A stretch of DNA of 64,000 bases from Syntrophobacterales bacterium (lineage in GTDB: Bacteria; Desulfobacterota; Syntrophorhabdia; Syntrophorhabdales; Syntrophorhabdaceae), in the NCBI GenBank assembly GCA_031274925.1, contig JAISPL010000053.1, forward strand, positions 1 through 64,000, in the 5' to 3' direction. Positions 34,657 through 44,072 of the stretch are shown here, piece after piece; position 1 is the first letter of the stretch, and each line of letters starts with the position of its first letter. The notes below the pieces were generated by a model, which worked only from the letters and a program-made list of their open reading frames with translations, had not been told where the DNA came from and made no database searches. The translations under genes were made by a program, and so were the position numbers.

Positions 34657-35103
34657 TTATTTTGATCTCAATTCTCTTTCAGTAACTCTTTTTTCGTCTT
34701 TACGCTTTATAGATTCCCGTTTATCGTAAAGTGTCTTGCCTTTTGCGAGGCCAAATTCCAGTTTTGCCCTATTCTTCGCATTGAAGTATATGGACAATGG
34801 CACCAGAGTGTAACCCCGCTCCCTCACCTTGCCGAAAAGCCTGTCGATTTCCCGTTTGTGCATGAGGAGCTTCCTCGTCCTCTTCGGTTCATGATTGAAC
34901 ATGTTGCCGCAGGAGTAAGGGCTTATGTGGGCGTTCACCAGGAAAAGCTCGCCGTTCGTGATCTTCGCATAGCTCTCTTTAAGGTTGGCACGGCCTTCCC
35001 GCAGAGACTTCACCTCCGTCCCCGTGAGTTCCATACCTGCCTCAAACTTCTCCTCAATATGGTAATCGTGAAACGCCTTTCGGTTTGTAGAGACTATTTT
35101 CAT
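34657..35103 (-). CDS. smpB: SsrA-binding protein SmpB
   Basis: 148 residues. Start at 35101-35103 (MKIVSTNRKAFHDYHIEEKF) matches the family N-terminus; the frame is open 35 codons further up, but that part is not protein-like. Signatures: YHIEEKFEAGMELTGTEVKS, LREGRANLKESYA, LFLVNAHISPY, RTRKLLMHKREIDRL, TLVPLSIYFN and the basic tail KGKTLYDKRESIKRKDEKR. It delivers tmRNA to stalled ribosomes. Its gene ends one base before ssrA, so the two RNAs are likely cut from one transcript. Confidence 0.95.
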   Translation of the reverse strand: MKIVSTNRKAFHDYHIEEKFEAGMELTGTEVKSLREGRANLKESYAKITNGELFLVNAHISPYSCGNMFNHEPKRTRKLLMHKREIDRLFGKVRERGYTLVPLSIYFNAKNRAKLEFGLAKGKTLYDKRESIKRKDEKRVTERELRSK

Positions 35104-35373
35104 GGGTATATTATACCATATTTCAAGGAAAAGAAGAAGGCAAGTCCATGTACGACCTGCCTTGACTGCGGCGGGCGGCGGCCCAGCCCTAATGTATGAT
35201 ACGCTCAAAGTTTGCCCAAGTCTCCCGCACGGACCTAAATAAAAACAGTCAGTTTGACTCCAAACAGGATCAATGTTAAACTCAATTTATCCTTGGAGGA
35301 TTCCATGCTAACATCGCCACGAGGCCCGGCGAATACCTCACCGTATAACCCAAGAGAATGGGAGGTGGCAACA

Positions 35374-37053
35374 ATGTTGATCGGCATTGATGTGGGCGGC
35401 ACTTACACTGACGGGGTGCTTTTCTCGGACGGGGCGGTATTGCAGAGCGTCAAACGCCCCACCAACGAAAACAATCTGACCAAAACACTCCTCGCTGTAT
35501 TGGATGAGCTTCTCGTCTGCGGCAGGAAGGATCAGATTAAGAGGGTGGTGTTAGGTACAACTCTCGTGACCAACCTGTTAGCCACCGGACGAGGCGAACG
35601 CACGGCGCTCCTCCTCCTTCCCGGCAGCGGACTCCCCTATTCATCGTACCGGATCAGCCCAGACACCTTTTTCCTGAAAGGCAGCGTCGACTTCCGGGGC
35701 AGAGAGATTGAACGACCTGAAAGCAAAGAGATCGAAGCAGTCTTACATAAGATTGAGCGGGAGGGTATTGAGCGGGTGGCCGTGGCAGGGAAATTTTCCA
35801 GCCGCAATAACCGGCATGAAATGCTTATCAGGGAAATTGCTCTCACCCGCTATCCCCATATGGATGTGTGCATAAGCAGTGAGATCACAGGACGCCTAAA
35901 CTTTCCGCGGCGCGCGGTGACCACGTATTATACCGCTATGACCATAAGGGAGTGGGGCCGCTTTGCCGATGAGATTGAGACGGCCATAAGCGCCCGTATT
36001 CCTAACTCCGAGCTTCATATACTGAAAGCGGACGGGGGCACCACGACCCTGGAGGCCAGCCGGAAAAGGCCCTGTGAAACTGTCTTCTCAGGTCCCGCCG
36101 CCAGCACCATGGGTACCGTGGCCCTGACCGGAGACTCTTTGAATTCCGTCATGGTGGATATCGGAGGGACCACGTCTGACATCTGCCTTCTTATTGAGGG
36201 GCAGCCCCTCTACGCATCAAGGGGGGCCGTGATCAAAGGGCGCCTGACTCACATCAATTCTTTTGCCGTCAATTCCATCGCCTTGGGCGGGGACAGCGTC
36301 ATATATGACGAGTCGGGGAATTTGAGGGTGGGACCCATGCGCTTAGGGCCTGCGGCCTGTCTTGGAGGAGACGCCCCCACTGTGACTGACGCCTTCAACA
36401 TCCTTAAAGGACTCAATATTGGAGATATGGAGGCGTCGAAAAGAAAACTCAAAACCGTGGCCCGCCCCCGTGGTGAATCCCCGGAAGAGCTTGGAGCGAA
36501 AGTGGCAGACCATGTGGTAAAAATGTTAAAAGACAGCATTCAATATATGTTCGGTCTCTGGGAAGATGAACCTGCCTACAAGGTTTGGGAAGTGGTGAAT
36601 CGGAAAAAATTCGTGCCCCAGCGTATTATCGGTATCGGGGCGGCGGCTCAGGCCATTGTACCAATGCTGGCAGAGGAGCTTAAGGTCTCATATTTTCTTC
36701 ACCGTTATTCGCCGGTGGCCAATGCGTTGGGCGCTGCCGTGGCCCGGCCCACCCTTTCGGTGCAAGTCCATGTGGATACCCAGAACAAAACGTACTCCGT
36801 GTCGCCGGGAGGGTTTTGCGGCGCTATCGACGGACGGAATTACCAGATGGGCGACGCCATTGACCTGGCACGGAAGCATTTGAAGGAGATCAGCCAAGAG
36901 AGGGGCCTTTCCGATTATGCCGACGAAGGCCGCGTCTACCTTGAAGAGCAATTCAACATTATCAGGGGCATGGGGCTGGCGGGCAAACTCTTTGACGTGG
37001 GAATTCAGATTGCGCCGGGATTTATTCGTGAATACAATGGGGTGGCGGAATGA
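35374..37053 (+). CDS. Hydantoinase/oxoprolinase-family protein
   Basis: 559 residues. Start at 35374 (MLIGIDVGGTYTDGVLF) is preferred: GGGAGGTGG lies 6 nt upstream and the ASKHA ATP-binding motif DVGGTYTDG begins at residue 5, as in HyuA-type proteins. A second nucleotide motif, MVDIGGTTSDICL, lies near residue 265; GAAAQAIVP is near 430. It resembles the ATP-dependent HyuA/acetone carboxylase beta or OXP subunit, but no HyuB-type partner follows. The next gene, a deacetylase-like enzyme, overlaps its stop by 4 bp. Substrate unknown. Confidence 0.85.
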   Translation: MLIGIDVGGTYTDGVLFSDGAVLQSVKRPTNENNLTKTLLAVLDELLVCGRKDQIKRVVLGTTLVTNLLATGRGERTALLLLPGSGLPYSSYRISPDTFFLKGSVDFRGREIERPESKEIEAVLHKIEREGIERVAVAGKFSSRNNRHEMLIREIALTRYPHMDVCISSEITGRLNFPRRAVTTYYTAMTIREWGRFADEIETAISARIPNSELHILKADGGTTTLEASRKRPCETVFSGPAASTMGTVALTGDSLNSVMVDIGGTTSDICLLIEGQPLYASRGAVIKGRLTHINSFAVNSIALGGDSVIYDESGNLRVGPMRLGPAACLGGDAPTVTDAFNILKGLNIGDMEASKRKLKTVARPRGESPEELGAKVADHVVKMLKDSIQYMFGLWEDEPAYKVWEVVNRKKFVPQRIIGIGAAAQAIVPMLAEELKVSYFLHRYSPVANALGAAVARPTLSVQVHVDTQNKTYSVSPGGFCGAIDGRNYQMGDAIDLARKHLKEISQERGLSDYADEGRVYLEEQFNIIRGMGLAGKLFDVGIQIAPGFIREYNGVAE

Positions 37054-38396
37054 AACCGACAGGAGTTCTTTTCTTTCCTGCCTTCGACTGGGCTATCTCT
37101 CCCACCCATCCGGAACGGGAGGAGAGACTGCTCTATACCCGTGACCAGTTGTTTGAAGAAGGCATCATGGACATGCCCGAGATCAGGGAGTACCATCCCC
37201 GACTTGTCACTGCCAAAGAAATATCAAGGATCCACTTCTGTGTCCCGGACGTGGCAAGCCGGGTAACACAAGCCCACCTCGTGTCGGCAGGCTCGGCCCT
37301 GGTGATGGCGGATGCCTTCATGAAAGGGGAAGTTAAAAACGCTTTCGCCATTATACGGCCTCCAGGACATCATGCCATGACCGTATCGCACGGCAACCGG
37401 GGTTTTTGCGATATCAACAACGAAGCGATCATGGTGGAGTACCTTCGTCAAACATACGGGGTCAAGCGTCTGGCTATAGTAGACACCGATGTTCATCACG
37501 GCGATGGTACACAGGAGATTTTCTGGCACGACCCTGATACGCTCTTTATATCGTTCCACCAGGACGGGCGTACCCTTTATCCTGGTTCAGGTTTTGTCGA
37601 CGAATTGGGCGGACCCCTTGCCTACGGCGCCACCATAAATATCCCCATGGCGCCACGGACGACGGACGCTGGAATCCATTATATAATGGACAACCTGGTC
37701 CTGCCGATCCTCGACGAGTTCAAACCGGAGCTGATAATCAATTCCGCCGGACAGGACAATCATTACAGCGACCCTCTCGCCAACATGAGCTTCACGGCCC
37801 AGGGTTATGCGATTCTAAACCAGAAACTCCGCCCCCACATTGCGGTTCTGGAAGGCGGATATTCAGTGGAGACTGCGCTGCCCTATATAAATATGGGTAT
37901 CATTATGGCGATGGCAGGAATAGATTTCTCCAACCTCAGGGAACCGGACTACGAACCTGATAAATTTACAGAGTCGTCCAAGAACATGGGGTACATTAAA
38001 TCCCTGGTTAAGACGCAACTGGCCAACTTCCGAAACAGAGAGGAGGTCATAGCACGAAACAGGAGGAGCGGCAAGGAATTTGAGTCTGTAACGAAAAGTA
38101 TCTTCTACGATACTGACTATCTCCAGGAAGGTCAGCGTATTGATCTAAGATTATGCCCGGCTTGCTGTGGTTTCCGGCGCATGGAATCATCAGCCGTACA
38201 GGCTGACAGCCGCCGTTATACCGCCTTATGCGTATCACTGCCCCGTGCCTGCTGCTCAGCCTGCGCCACGCAGGCCCTAAGCATCTATGAGGATATGAAG
38301 TCCCATTCAAAGTATGATTACCTTTACCTCCAAGACCGGATAGGGGACAAATTCCGGACTTTTGACTGCAGTACAGGACAAGAAACCGTGATATAA
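37050..38396 (+). CDS. Histone deacetylase/acetylpolyamine amidohydrolase-family protein with Cys-rich C-terminus
   Basis: 448 residues, start ATGA overlapping the upstream stop. Residues 1-300 form a zinc deacetylase: RPPGHHAM (His-His dyad), GNRGFCDINNEAI, VDTDVHHGDGTQEIFW (metal Asp/His), LFISFHQDGRTLYPG, NSAGQDNHYSDPL and LEGGYSVE. All active-site residues appear present. Residues about 365-448 form an unusual extension with nine cysteines (LCPACCGFRR ... CVSLPRACCSACATQ, then YDYLYLQDRIGDKFRTFDC), possibly a zinc-binding or redox module. The usual family length is near 310-370. Probably deacylates a small amide in a pathway shared with the hydantoinase-like partner. Confidence 0.88.
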   Translation: MKPTGVLFFPAFDWAISPTHPEREERLLYTRDQLFEEGIMDMPEIREYHPRLVTAKEISRIHFCVPDVASRVTQAHLVSAGSALVMADAFMKGEVKNAFAIIRPPGHHAMTVSHGNRGFCDINNEAIMVEYLRQTYGVKRLAIVDTDVHHGDGTQEIFWHDPDTLFISFHQDGRTLYPGSGFVDELGGPLAYGATINIPMAPRTTDAGIHYIMDNLVLPILDEFKPELIINSAGQDNHYSDPLANMSFTAQGYAILNQKLRPHIAVLEGGYSVETALPYINMGIIMAMAGIDFSNLREPDYEPDKFTESSKNMGYIKSLVKTQLANFRNREEVIARNRRSGKEFESVTKSIFYDTDYLQEGQRIDLRLCPACCGFRRMESSAVQADSRRYTALCVSLPRACCSACATQALSIYEDMKSHSKYDYLYLQDRIGDKFRTFDCSTGQETVI

Positions 38397-38461
38397 ACAC
38401 CGAAAACCGCTTCTTCCTTACCAAGAGAGACTCTGGTAAAGGAACTTTCCGAACTTTCCTT

Positions 38462-39106
38462 TCAGAATCCCAACTCCTCCCCCACCAGCAGAACCATAAA
38501 CTCGGTTCTTGCCGGTCTTTTGGCCAGAACAAGATAGGCATTGCATATCCTGTACGGTGACGCGCAATCCACGCATACGCCCGTCTCAGCACAGGGCGTC
38601 TTTAGGTCCAACCTTCTTGCATTCATCGGCGCCACCACTTCACGGACTCTTCTATGGGCTGCATCCAGATCTTTTACAATTTTGTTGACCCCCGCCACCA
38701 GGATCACTTTCTTTGGCCCGAACGTCATACCCGATGTCCTGTTGCCCATTCCGTCGACATTGAATAACTTGCCATCCTCGGTAACTGCGTTGCTGCTTGC
38801 CAGGAAGACGTCGGAGAGAAGTATCTTCCGGCGCTCGGCGACGAATTCCTCCACCGTAATGGCGGCCATGGACGGGTTCCCGAGCTTGATCCGGTGCCTC
38901 TCGGCTTCCTCAAAGAACCCTATCTGAATGAGCGTTTGCGAACCGCCCACTCCGACGGCGGCACCCACGGGAATTGCGGCAAAGATCTCTTCCAGTGCGT
39001 CCCCGACGGTAGCCGCGTAACGGGCGTCGAAGTTGTTCTTCTGTAAAGCCTTCAACGTCCTCTCAACCCTACACCCGTAGAACCAATCATGAAATTGCGT
39101 CTTCAT
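38462..39106 (-). CDS. LUD-domain protein (LutC/YkgG-like)
   Basis: 214 residues. LUD (DUF162) features: ALQKNNFDARYAATVGDALE, VGVGGSQTLIQIGFFEEAE, VFLASSNAVTEDGKLFNVDG and GMTFGPKKVILVAGVNKIV, ending with cysteines CAETGVCVDCASPYRICN. The family belongs to lactate-utilisation and related electron-transfer systems. The stand-alone form with terminal cysteines is widespread in anaerobes and of unknown function. It converges on the deacetylase gene. Confidence 0.88.
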   Translation of the reverse strand: MKTQFHDWFYGCRVERTLKALQKNNFDARYAATVGDALEEIFAAIPVGAAVGVGGSQTLIQIGFFEEAERHRIKLGNPSMAAITVEEFVAERRKILLSDVFLASSNAVTEDGKLFNVDGMGNRTSGMTFGPKKVILVAGVNKIVKDLDAAHRRVREVVAPMNARRLDLKTPCAETGVCVDCASPYRICNAYLVLAKRPARTEFMVLLVGEELGF

Positions 39107-39515
39107 AAAATCTCCTTAAAAGCAGTCGTTAAAACAGTAAAAAATAAAGGGTCGATAAGGGAAAAAACAAGTGATTTGTTGGTTACCGCAAAGGCTCCAT
39201 GTCTTGGCTCCGCCAAACGGGCAAACTCCGATGAGTCATATCACTTTGAAACACGGAAGTCAGGACTATGACCGCACAGATGCGCGCGTATTGCTGCGGC
39301 GGGCGAGTTTGAATGGCAAATATGGAAAACCGACCCGGCATAACATAGCGCCAACGCCAACTTAGGCCATGACTAGGTTGGCGGCTTCAAGAGCCGCCGG
39401 ATAGCTATCCCCGAAGCAGAGGTCATAAAGATGGAGGATCGTCCCAGGTGTTGACTTGTGATTGAGCTAAACTGGGCTATAAAAGTATCACACATCCTAA
39501 AACCAGCAACAACGA
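39107..39515. other. Intergenic stretch upstream of the LUD gene
   Basis: No supported gene. Short plus-strand frames (39089-39271, 39171-39365) overlap each other and have no ribosome sites. Confidence 0.35.
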
Positions 39516-39613
39516 ATGAACCTCCCCGCCGCAAGCGGCGGGGTATCCAGGGGTTTACGACTGACTATAAGGCAGCGCGTTCCTAAAGGGGCGGGGAATT
39601 AGACCCGTAGCGA
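39516..39613 (+). repeat. Dispersed palindromic repeat, copy B
   Basis: Best-preserved copy: CCCCGCCGC-AA-GCGGCGGGG is a perfect 9-bp hairpin, followed by GGGGTTTACGACTGACTATA and GGGGAATTAGACCCGTAG. Copies A (4062) and C (54356, minus) share these blocks. Confidence 0.75.
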
Positions 39614-39812
39614 TTCAGGGCTTAAAGCTAAAGCTTCTTGAACCTTGAGTTTACCCGCAACAGGACTCTATGCACACGCCTTTAAAAAGATCCGGCGGTT
39701 TTAACAGATTCTCATTGCATTGCCGTTAGCTATATACACCTCGCAGTCGGTACGCCGGATATTCGCACCTTCGCCGCAAAGGCATGCCTTTTCACATCTG
39801 ATATATAACTTA

Positions 39813-40973
39813 TTACCACCGCATATATGCCGGCAGGATGTCCGGATCCTGATCCGTGGGGGATTTAAGTCCCAGAAACACGCGGGCTTCTTTCGCGTCC
39901 ACATGAATGCTTATACCCTTCTTGAAGTCTCTTTTCGCGACAGGACTTATGATGAATTTCATTCGTGGGGATTGTTCCGACCCGGACTCAGATACCCGTG
40001 ATACCCGTGCCTGGTCCTTATACTTGCCGATGTCCAGCCGGACCGTCTGTCCTATAGTGAACTTGCTTGCTACTGTATGCATATTTTCATCGAAAAGGTC
40101 TAATTTAAAATTCTCTACTTCCACCTGCATGAGCGCCCTAGTCAGACTTTCCCCCGTGTTGGCCACGACAAATACGCCCGTGGCAAGGTTTCTCAAGCTG
40201 TTCAAGGCCTGTTTGGTCTCGGTTACAACCCGTCCGTCTTTACCCAAGCCGATGCCATATGCCACGATGCTCACTGTGATCCCTTCATCCGTGGCTTTTT
40301 TTACCGCATTTTCAGGAGACACTGATCCTGGAATGTTCAAGCGGGCTTTTTCGTTGAAGCATTCTTCTGCGCCGTCAGTGATGAGGATGATGTGCTTCCT
40401 TTCTGCAGTGACACCTTTGAACATACTTGTCGCCTTCAGTATCGCTCCACCGATGGGAGTGTCCCCTCTGTAGCTTTTGCTTTGGCTAAGCCTATCCAAC
40501 TCCGAACTGAAGGCTCCCTTGCTGAATTTTCCAAACGGTATGGTAACTTCAATATCCTCGCAGGATTTTTTCGCCAGAGCATGGTTCTGTATTTTGCCGC
40601 CGAAGGCCCCCGATGGGTGCCGGCTACCGTAAACAATCAGTCCGACATTATCAGATAAGCGGATTCCTTCAAGGTATCGCGCGAGGGATTTATGGGCCTG
40701 TTTATACCTTGGCTCTCCTCCCGGGACAGTCGGCCAGCGCATGCTGCCCGAGGCATCATAAACGATAAGGATATTATCAGGACCCTTTATGTTCGAGACG
40801 AACGCATACGCCGATTCGAGGTCAGGCGCGGTCTTACCAACCCCCGTCACCCCAACAGTAAAATTCAAGTACTCAGATTTGGGTGGCAACGGTGTAGCGC
40901 ACCCGTTAAGAGCCATAAATACTACAGTCACAAAAAAGCAGACAATAATCCTGTTATAGCTGCGTCTATACAT
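39813..40973 (-). CDS. von Willebrand factor A-domain lipoprotein
   Basis: 386 residues. Signal with lipobox MALNGC (Cys25). The vWA domain spans about 65-300: MIDAS motif VYDASGSM, then RGDTPIGGAIL (the Thr) and LITDGAEECF (the Asp), so metal ion adhesion is likely intact. The C-terminal region is beta-rich without known motifs. It is an envelope-anchored protein probably mediating protein contacts. It is transcribed alone, with a ribosome site GGGAGGGAC. Confidence 0.85.
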   Translation of the reverse strand: MYRRSYNRIIVCFFVTVVFMALNGCATPLPPKSEYLNFTVGVTGVGKTAPDLESAYAFVSNIKGPDNILIVYDASGSMRWPTVPGGEPRYKQAHKSLARYLEGIRLSDNVGLIVYGSRHPSGAFGGKIQNHALAKKSCEDIEVTIPFGKFSKGAFSSELDRLSQSKSYRGDTPIGGAILKATSMFKGVTAERKHIILITDGAEECFNEKARLNIPGSVSPENAVKKATDEGITVSIVAYGIGLGKDGRVVTETKQALNSLRNLATGVFVVANTGESLTRALMQVEVENFKLDLFDENMHTVASKFTIGQTVRLDIGKYKDQARVSRVSESGSEQSPRMKFIISPVAKRDFKKGISIHVDAKEARVFLGLKSPTDQDPDILPAYMRW

Positions 40974-41773
40974 AGAGTCCCTCCCGTTTCATGTTATTTT
41001 TGCATCAGCTAGAGCTACGCTAGGGTATAGTATAGCACTTTAATCTCCTTACATCATCTATATTATATTTATGAAATTACAGCAGCGTTAGTGCCTGGGG
41101 CTTGTCTTTGCCAAGGCTACTTTTTTCAGGCGCTGTCAGTCGGCAAGGTGTTGGATTCTACGAAGATCAGGAGAATCGCAACAAGTTGGGATAGTACGAA
41201 TAAGGATCGCCGCCGAAAGGATGGTTGACCAAAATGCGGCGACCGCCTGATCAACAGGAACAGGGGGGTAAGCAGGAGAAAGCTGACTGTTCGGATGGTC
41301 ATGTTCATGCAATTATTGCAGATTGAAGACTGTAGTGTTATAAATGAAGAGCAGGCAATGGAGGTATTCAGGAATATAACGAGAGACCACGGGGAAGGAG
41401 ATATTTTTACTGCCTCCTGAATACTTGTCGGGATGAATTCGTCTTGACATGGAATGGCCGCGCGAGATAAAACTGTAATTGAAGGTCATTGAAATCAGTG
41501 AGACAGACCAATGCAAGGCATGTGAAGATGCCTGGCTGGCTTGCGTTATTCGATTTTAAGAAAATTGTCCGAAGGACTAATTGATCCTTCCCGTGGCAAG
41601 CATAGGGTATCTTGTGAGGCAAAGCCGCATAATTCTCCTTGTCCTGGCACTCACCTCTGGACATTACTTCCACCCCCTTCACACGGGACGAAATGAATGG
41701 GATTATACCGAAAAACACTGCAGGGAATCAGTCAATCCAATAGACGACAAACTACTATGGAAGGCAGGTAAAG
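40974..41773. other. Long gap without a supported gene
   Basis: A minus-strand frame at 41126-41308 (60 codons, two hydrophobic stretches) and one at 41407-41718 exist, but neither has a good ribosome site or recognisable motifs. 41761-41773 holds the AAGGCAGGTAAAG leading into the next gene. Confidence 0.35.
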
Positions 41774-43426
41774 ATGAACAAGAAAAAGCGATGGCTCGGT
41801 TTGATAATGATAACATCAGTTGTGGTTTTTTTTACTTCGCTTCAATATCTGCATGCACAACCGCGCCCGGCCAGGATGGGGCCGGCTTCAGAACGTCAGT
41901 CTCAGCCTTACGTGCAGCAGGCGCCTAAGAATGTTCAGGCGGGCATTCCAGGCAAAGGAATGGAAGGAGGCGCTTCGAACGCCTTTACCCGTAGAGGAAC
42001 TTCCAATGTGGGCAGGGGGGATAATGGCAATGCCGGCCGCTCTATAGGATCGGCGGGTTCGGCGGGCACACACGGTCCCTCCTATGGAGGCGGCTCAGCA
42101 GGCCAGGGCATTGCCGGTTACAAGGGATCTAATGGATCAGGATCCAGGAATGCGGAAGCGCCCGGCGGACTGGGAGGAACTTCGACGGGAGCGGCCCCTA
42201 GAGGCTTAGCGGCCCCCGGAGGCGCCGGTGGTCAGAGAGGCCTCGGGAGTCAGGTCGGAATTATGGCAGGACAGAACAGAACTGAGCCGGGAGTTATGAC
42301 CGGCCAAGGTCGCATATCCAGCCGGACCGCGGGTACTTCAGCGGGACTGGGGCGTCGAAGCCCAGGAAAAGGTGCAGGCGGTTCAAGTCAAATAGGGCCT
42401 GCCGGAATGAGCGGCAACTTAGCCGCCCCAATTCCCAAGGAACCTGTAAATGTCGGTGGTCAGAACCAAAGAGGGCCCGGCGTAACAGGTGGCATAGCCG
42501 CAGGGCGAGGACATAATAGACCGGACGGTATAGCCGGAGCAAGAGGGGCAGGAGAGCTTAGAGACCTCGGCCAGGCCGGACGGAGCATAGCCTCCGGAAG
42601 ACATGGCGCAGACGGCGGACCCATTGGACCTCATAGACCAAGGCAGAACGTTACCACGGAAGCTCCTCCTTCCCGTTTTAGACCTGCTGGACCAACACAT
42701 GCGGGACCGGCAGCAGCAGGTACAGGAGGGGGACCAAGCCATGGCATTGCCGGGCCGCGTCATGGCATAGCATCTGTAAATCGTGCGGAATTTCGCCAGA
42801 TCAACAAACACGACGCTCGCATGGCGTATACTAATTTCAGAACGGAGCGAACAAGATTCGCCTACCACGACAATCCGGTGAGATACAAGGTCAACCACTA
42901 CAGGCCGATATTCAAATCGGTCCGTGCCGACTACAATACTTATCATTACCGGCGAAATGTTTTTTACACCACCTATGCGTATACTCCGCCGGTTTACGCC
43001 TATCAGAGCTATCCGCGCTTCGGCATCTGGGACGCAACGTTTTTATGGTTCATGCTGGACCATTGCAATGACCGTCAGTATGCCCTGATGTACTATAATC
43101 ACCAGAACGATGAGGCTATGAGGCTGTGGCGCAGCGAAGCAGACCGCATGGCCTTGGAAAACGCAGTTCTCCGTGAGAGACTAGCCGTCCTCGACCAGCA
43201 GATGGCATACATGAACGGAACCCCTCAGGATCCGACCTATATGCCAATGGATGCACAGGACGTGGCGCTGGCGGCAGAGGCGATAGAGGAGGCCGGGGTT
43301 GGCGGAGGATGGGAGAACTGGCCGTGGCTATGGATTGCGATTTGCGGCGGAATCGTCGTGATTGCGGCGGTTATAGCATTAATACTTCTCATAAAATCAA
43401 GAAAACCGACAGTCAAGCCTGTTTGA
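41774..43426 (+). CDS. Gly-rich low-complexity exported protein with C-terminal membrane helix
   Basis: 550 residues. Signal-like N-terminus (LIMITSVVVFFTSLQYLHAQ). Residues 30-330 are Gly/Ala/Pro/Arg-rich (GGSAGQGIAGYKGSNGSGSR and similar), collagen-like in composition but not in strict triplets. Residues 355-430 are Tyr/Arg/His-rich (FYTTYAYTPPVYAYQSYPRF), followed by YALMYYNHQNDEAMRLWR and a short coiled-coil. A C-terminal helix (LWIAICGGIVVIAAVIALIL) has a basic cytoplasmic end. The C-terminal half resembles uncharacterised proteins of deltaproteobacteria; no enzyme domain is seen. It could be a surface scaffold tethered in the inner membrane. A strong terminator follows. Confidence 0.75.
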   Translation: MNKKKRWLGLIMITSVVVFFTSLQYLHAQPRPARMGPASERQSQPYVQQAPKNVQAGIPGKGMEGGASNAFTRRGTSNVGRGDNGNAGRSIGSAGSAGTHGPSYGGGSAGQGIAGYKGSNGSGSRNAEAPGGLGGTSTGAAPRGLAAPGGAGGQRGLGSQVGIMAGQNRTEPGVMTGQGRISSRTAGTSAGLGRRSPGKGAGGSSQIGPAGMSGNLAAPIPKEPVNVGGQNQRGPGVTGGIAAGRGHNRPDGIAGARGAGELRDLGQAGRSIASGRHGADGGPIGPHRPRQNVTTEAPPSRFRPAGPTHAGPAAAGTGGGPSHGIAGPRHGIASVNRAEFRQINKHDARMAYTNFRTERTRFAYHDNPVRYKVNHYRPIFKSVRADYNTYHYRRNVFYTTYAYTPPVYAYQSYPRFGIWDATFLWFMLDHCNDRQYALMYYNHQNDEAMRLWRSEADRMALENAVLRERLAVLDQQMAYMNGTPQDPTYMPMDAQDVALAAEAIEEAGVGGGWENWPWLWIAICGGIVVIAAVIALILLIKSRKPTVKPV

Positions 43427-43440
43427 CCGGTAACGAGACA

Positions 43441-43483
43441 ATAAAATCCCGCAGACTCCAGTCGGCGCCTGCGGGATTTTATT
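43441..43483. terminator. Bidirectional rho-independent terminator
   Basis: ATAAAATCCCGCAG and CTGCGGGATTTTAT form a 14-bp stem with A-tract and T-tract on the two sides. It separates the Gly-rich gene from the convergent CAP-domain gene. Confidence 0.88.
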
Positions 43484-43519
43484 GTTGGCAGAACATTTTC
43501 CTGTCGTTCGTTTGAAAGT

Positions 43520-44011
43520 CTACTTGGAAGCCCTGCCCAAGTGGCAAACAACATAAAAATTATAGTCGCTTGCAAGGCGGTTGCTACAGCCTATATCTCT
43601 GTAGATCGGGTCAAGGAGCGCCCTTCTGTGAGTTTCCGAATGGAGCCACGCCTTAAGCACTCTATTTTCGTTTTTCTTGCCTACTTTAGCAAGCACTTCC
43701 CCTACCTTTCTATAGCGATACCGACTCTCCCAAATGCTTAAGGTAAACGGACCCCCTTCGGGACTCAGGTGACTAAAGTAACGTCTTTCCACCATGTCGT
43801 CCACCTTCATCTGACTGCTCTCCTTGAGCTTAAGGGCATCCAAGAGCGGCAGGAGCCCGTTTTCATGCCTGACTCTGTTGATCAACTCTATAATATACCT
43901 GTTGTCGAGAGGCTGGTCCGCATGAAGAACGCCCGCTGGAAAAAACAGCATGATTATCACTGTGCCTGCCGCAAGAAAGATTGTCACGCCTTTATTTTTT
44001 AACTCTTTCAT
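43520..44011 (-). CDS. Secreted CAP-domain protein
   Basis: 163 residues from ATG 44009-44011, chosen because it starts a clean signal peptide (MKELKNKGVTIFLAAGTVII, cleavage near VLHA). CAP domain: YIIELINRVRHENGLLPLLD, RRYFSHLSPEGG (CAP His), KAWLHSETHRRALLDP (GWM.S..HR pattern) and YFYVVCHLG-like NFYVVCHLG. Members are exported and of mixed function (adhesion or lipid binding). It follows the PP2C gene by 61 bp on the same strand. A frame starting at 44101 overlaps PP2C and lacks signal features. Confidence 0.85.
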   Translation of the reverse strand: MKELKNKGVTIFLAAGTVIIMLFFPAGVLHADQPLDNRYIIELINRVRHENGLLPLLDALKLKESSQMKVDDMVERRYFSHLSPEGGPFTLSIWESRYRYRKVGEVLAKVGKKNENRVLKAWLHSETHRRALLDPIYRDIGCSNRLASDYNFYVVCHLGRASK

Positions 44012-44072
44012 ATAACAGCCTGATCTAAAAATAATGTTGCCGGCAGGAGAGTCCGGTGATAGCGTTGGCGTC

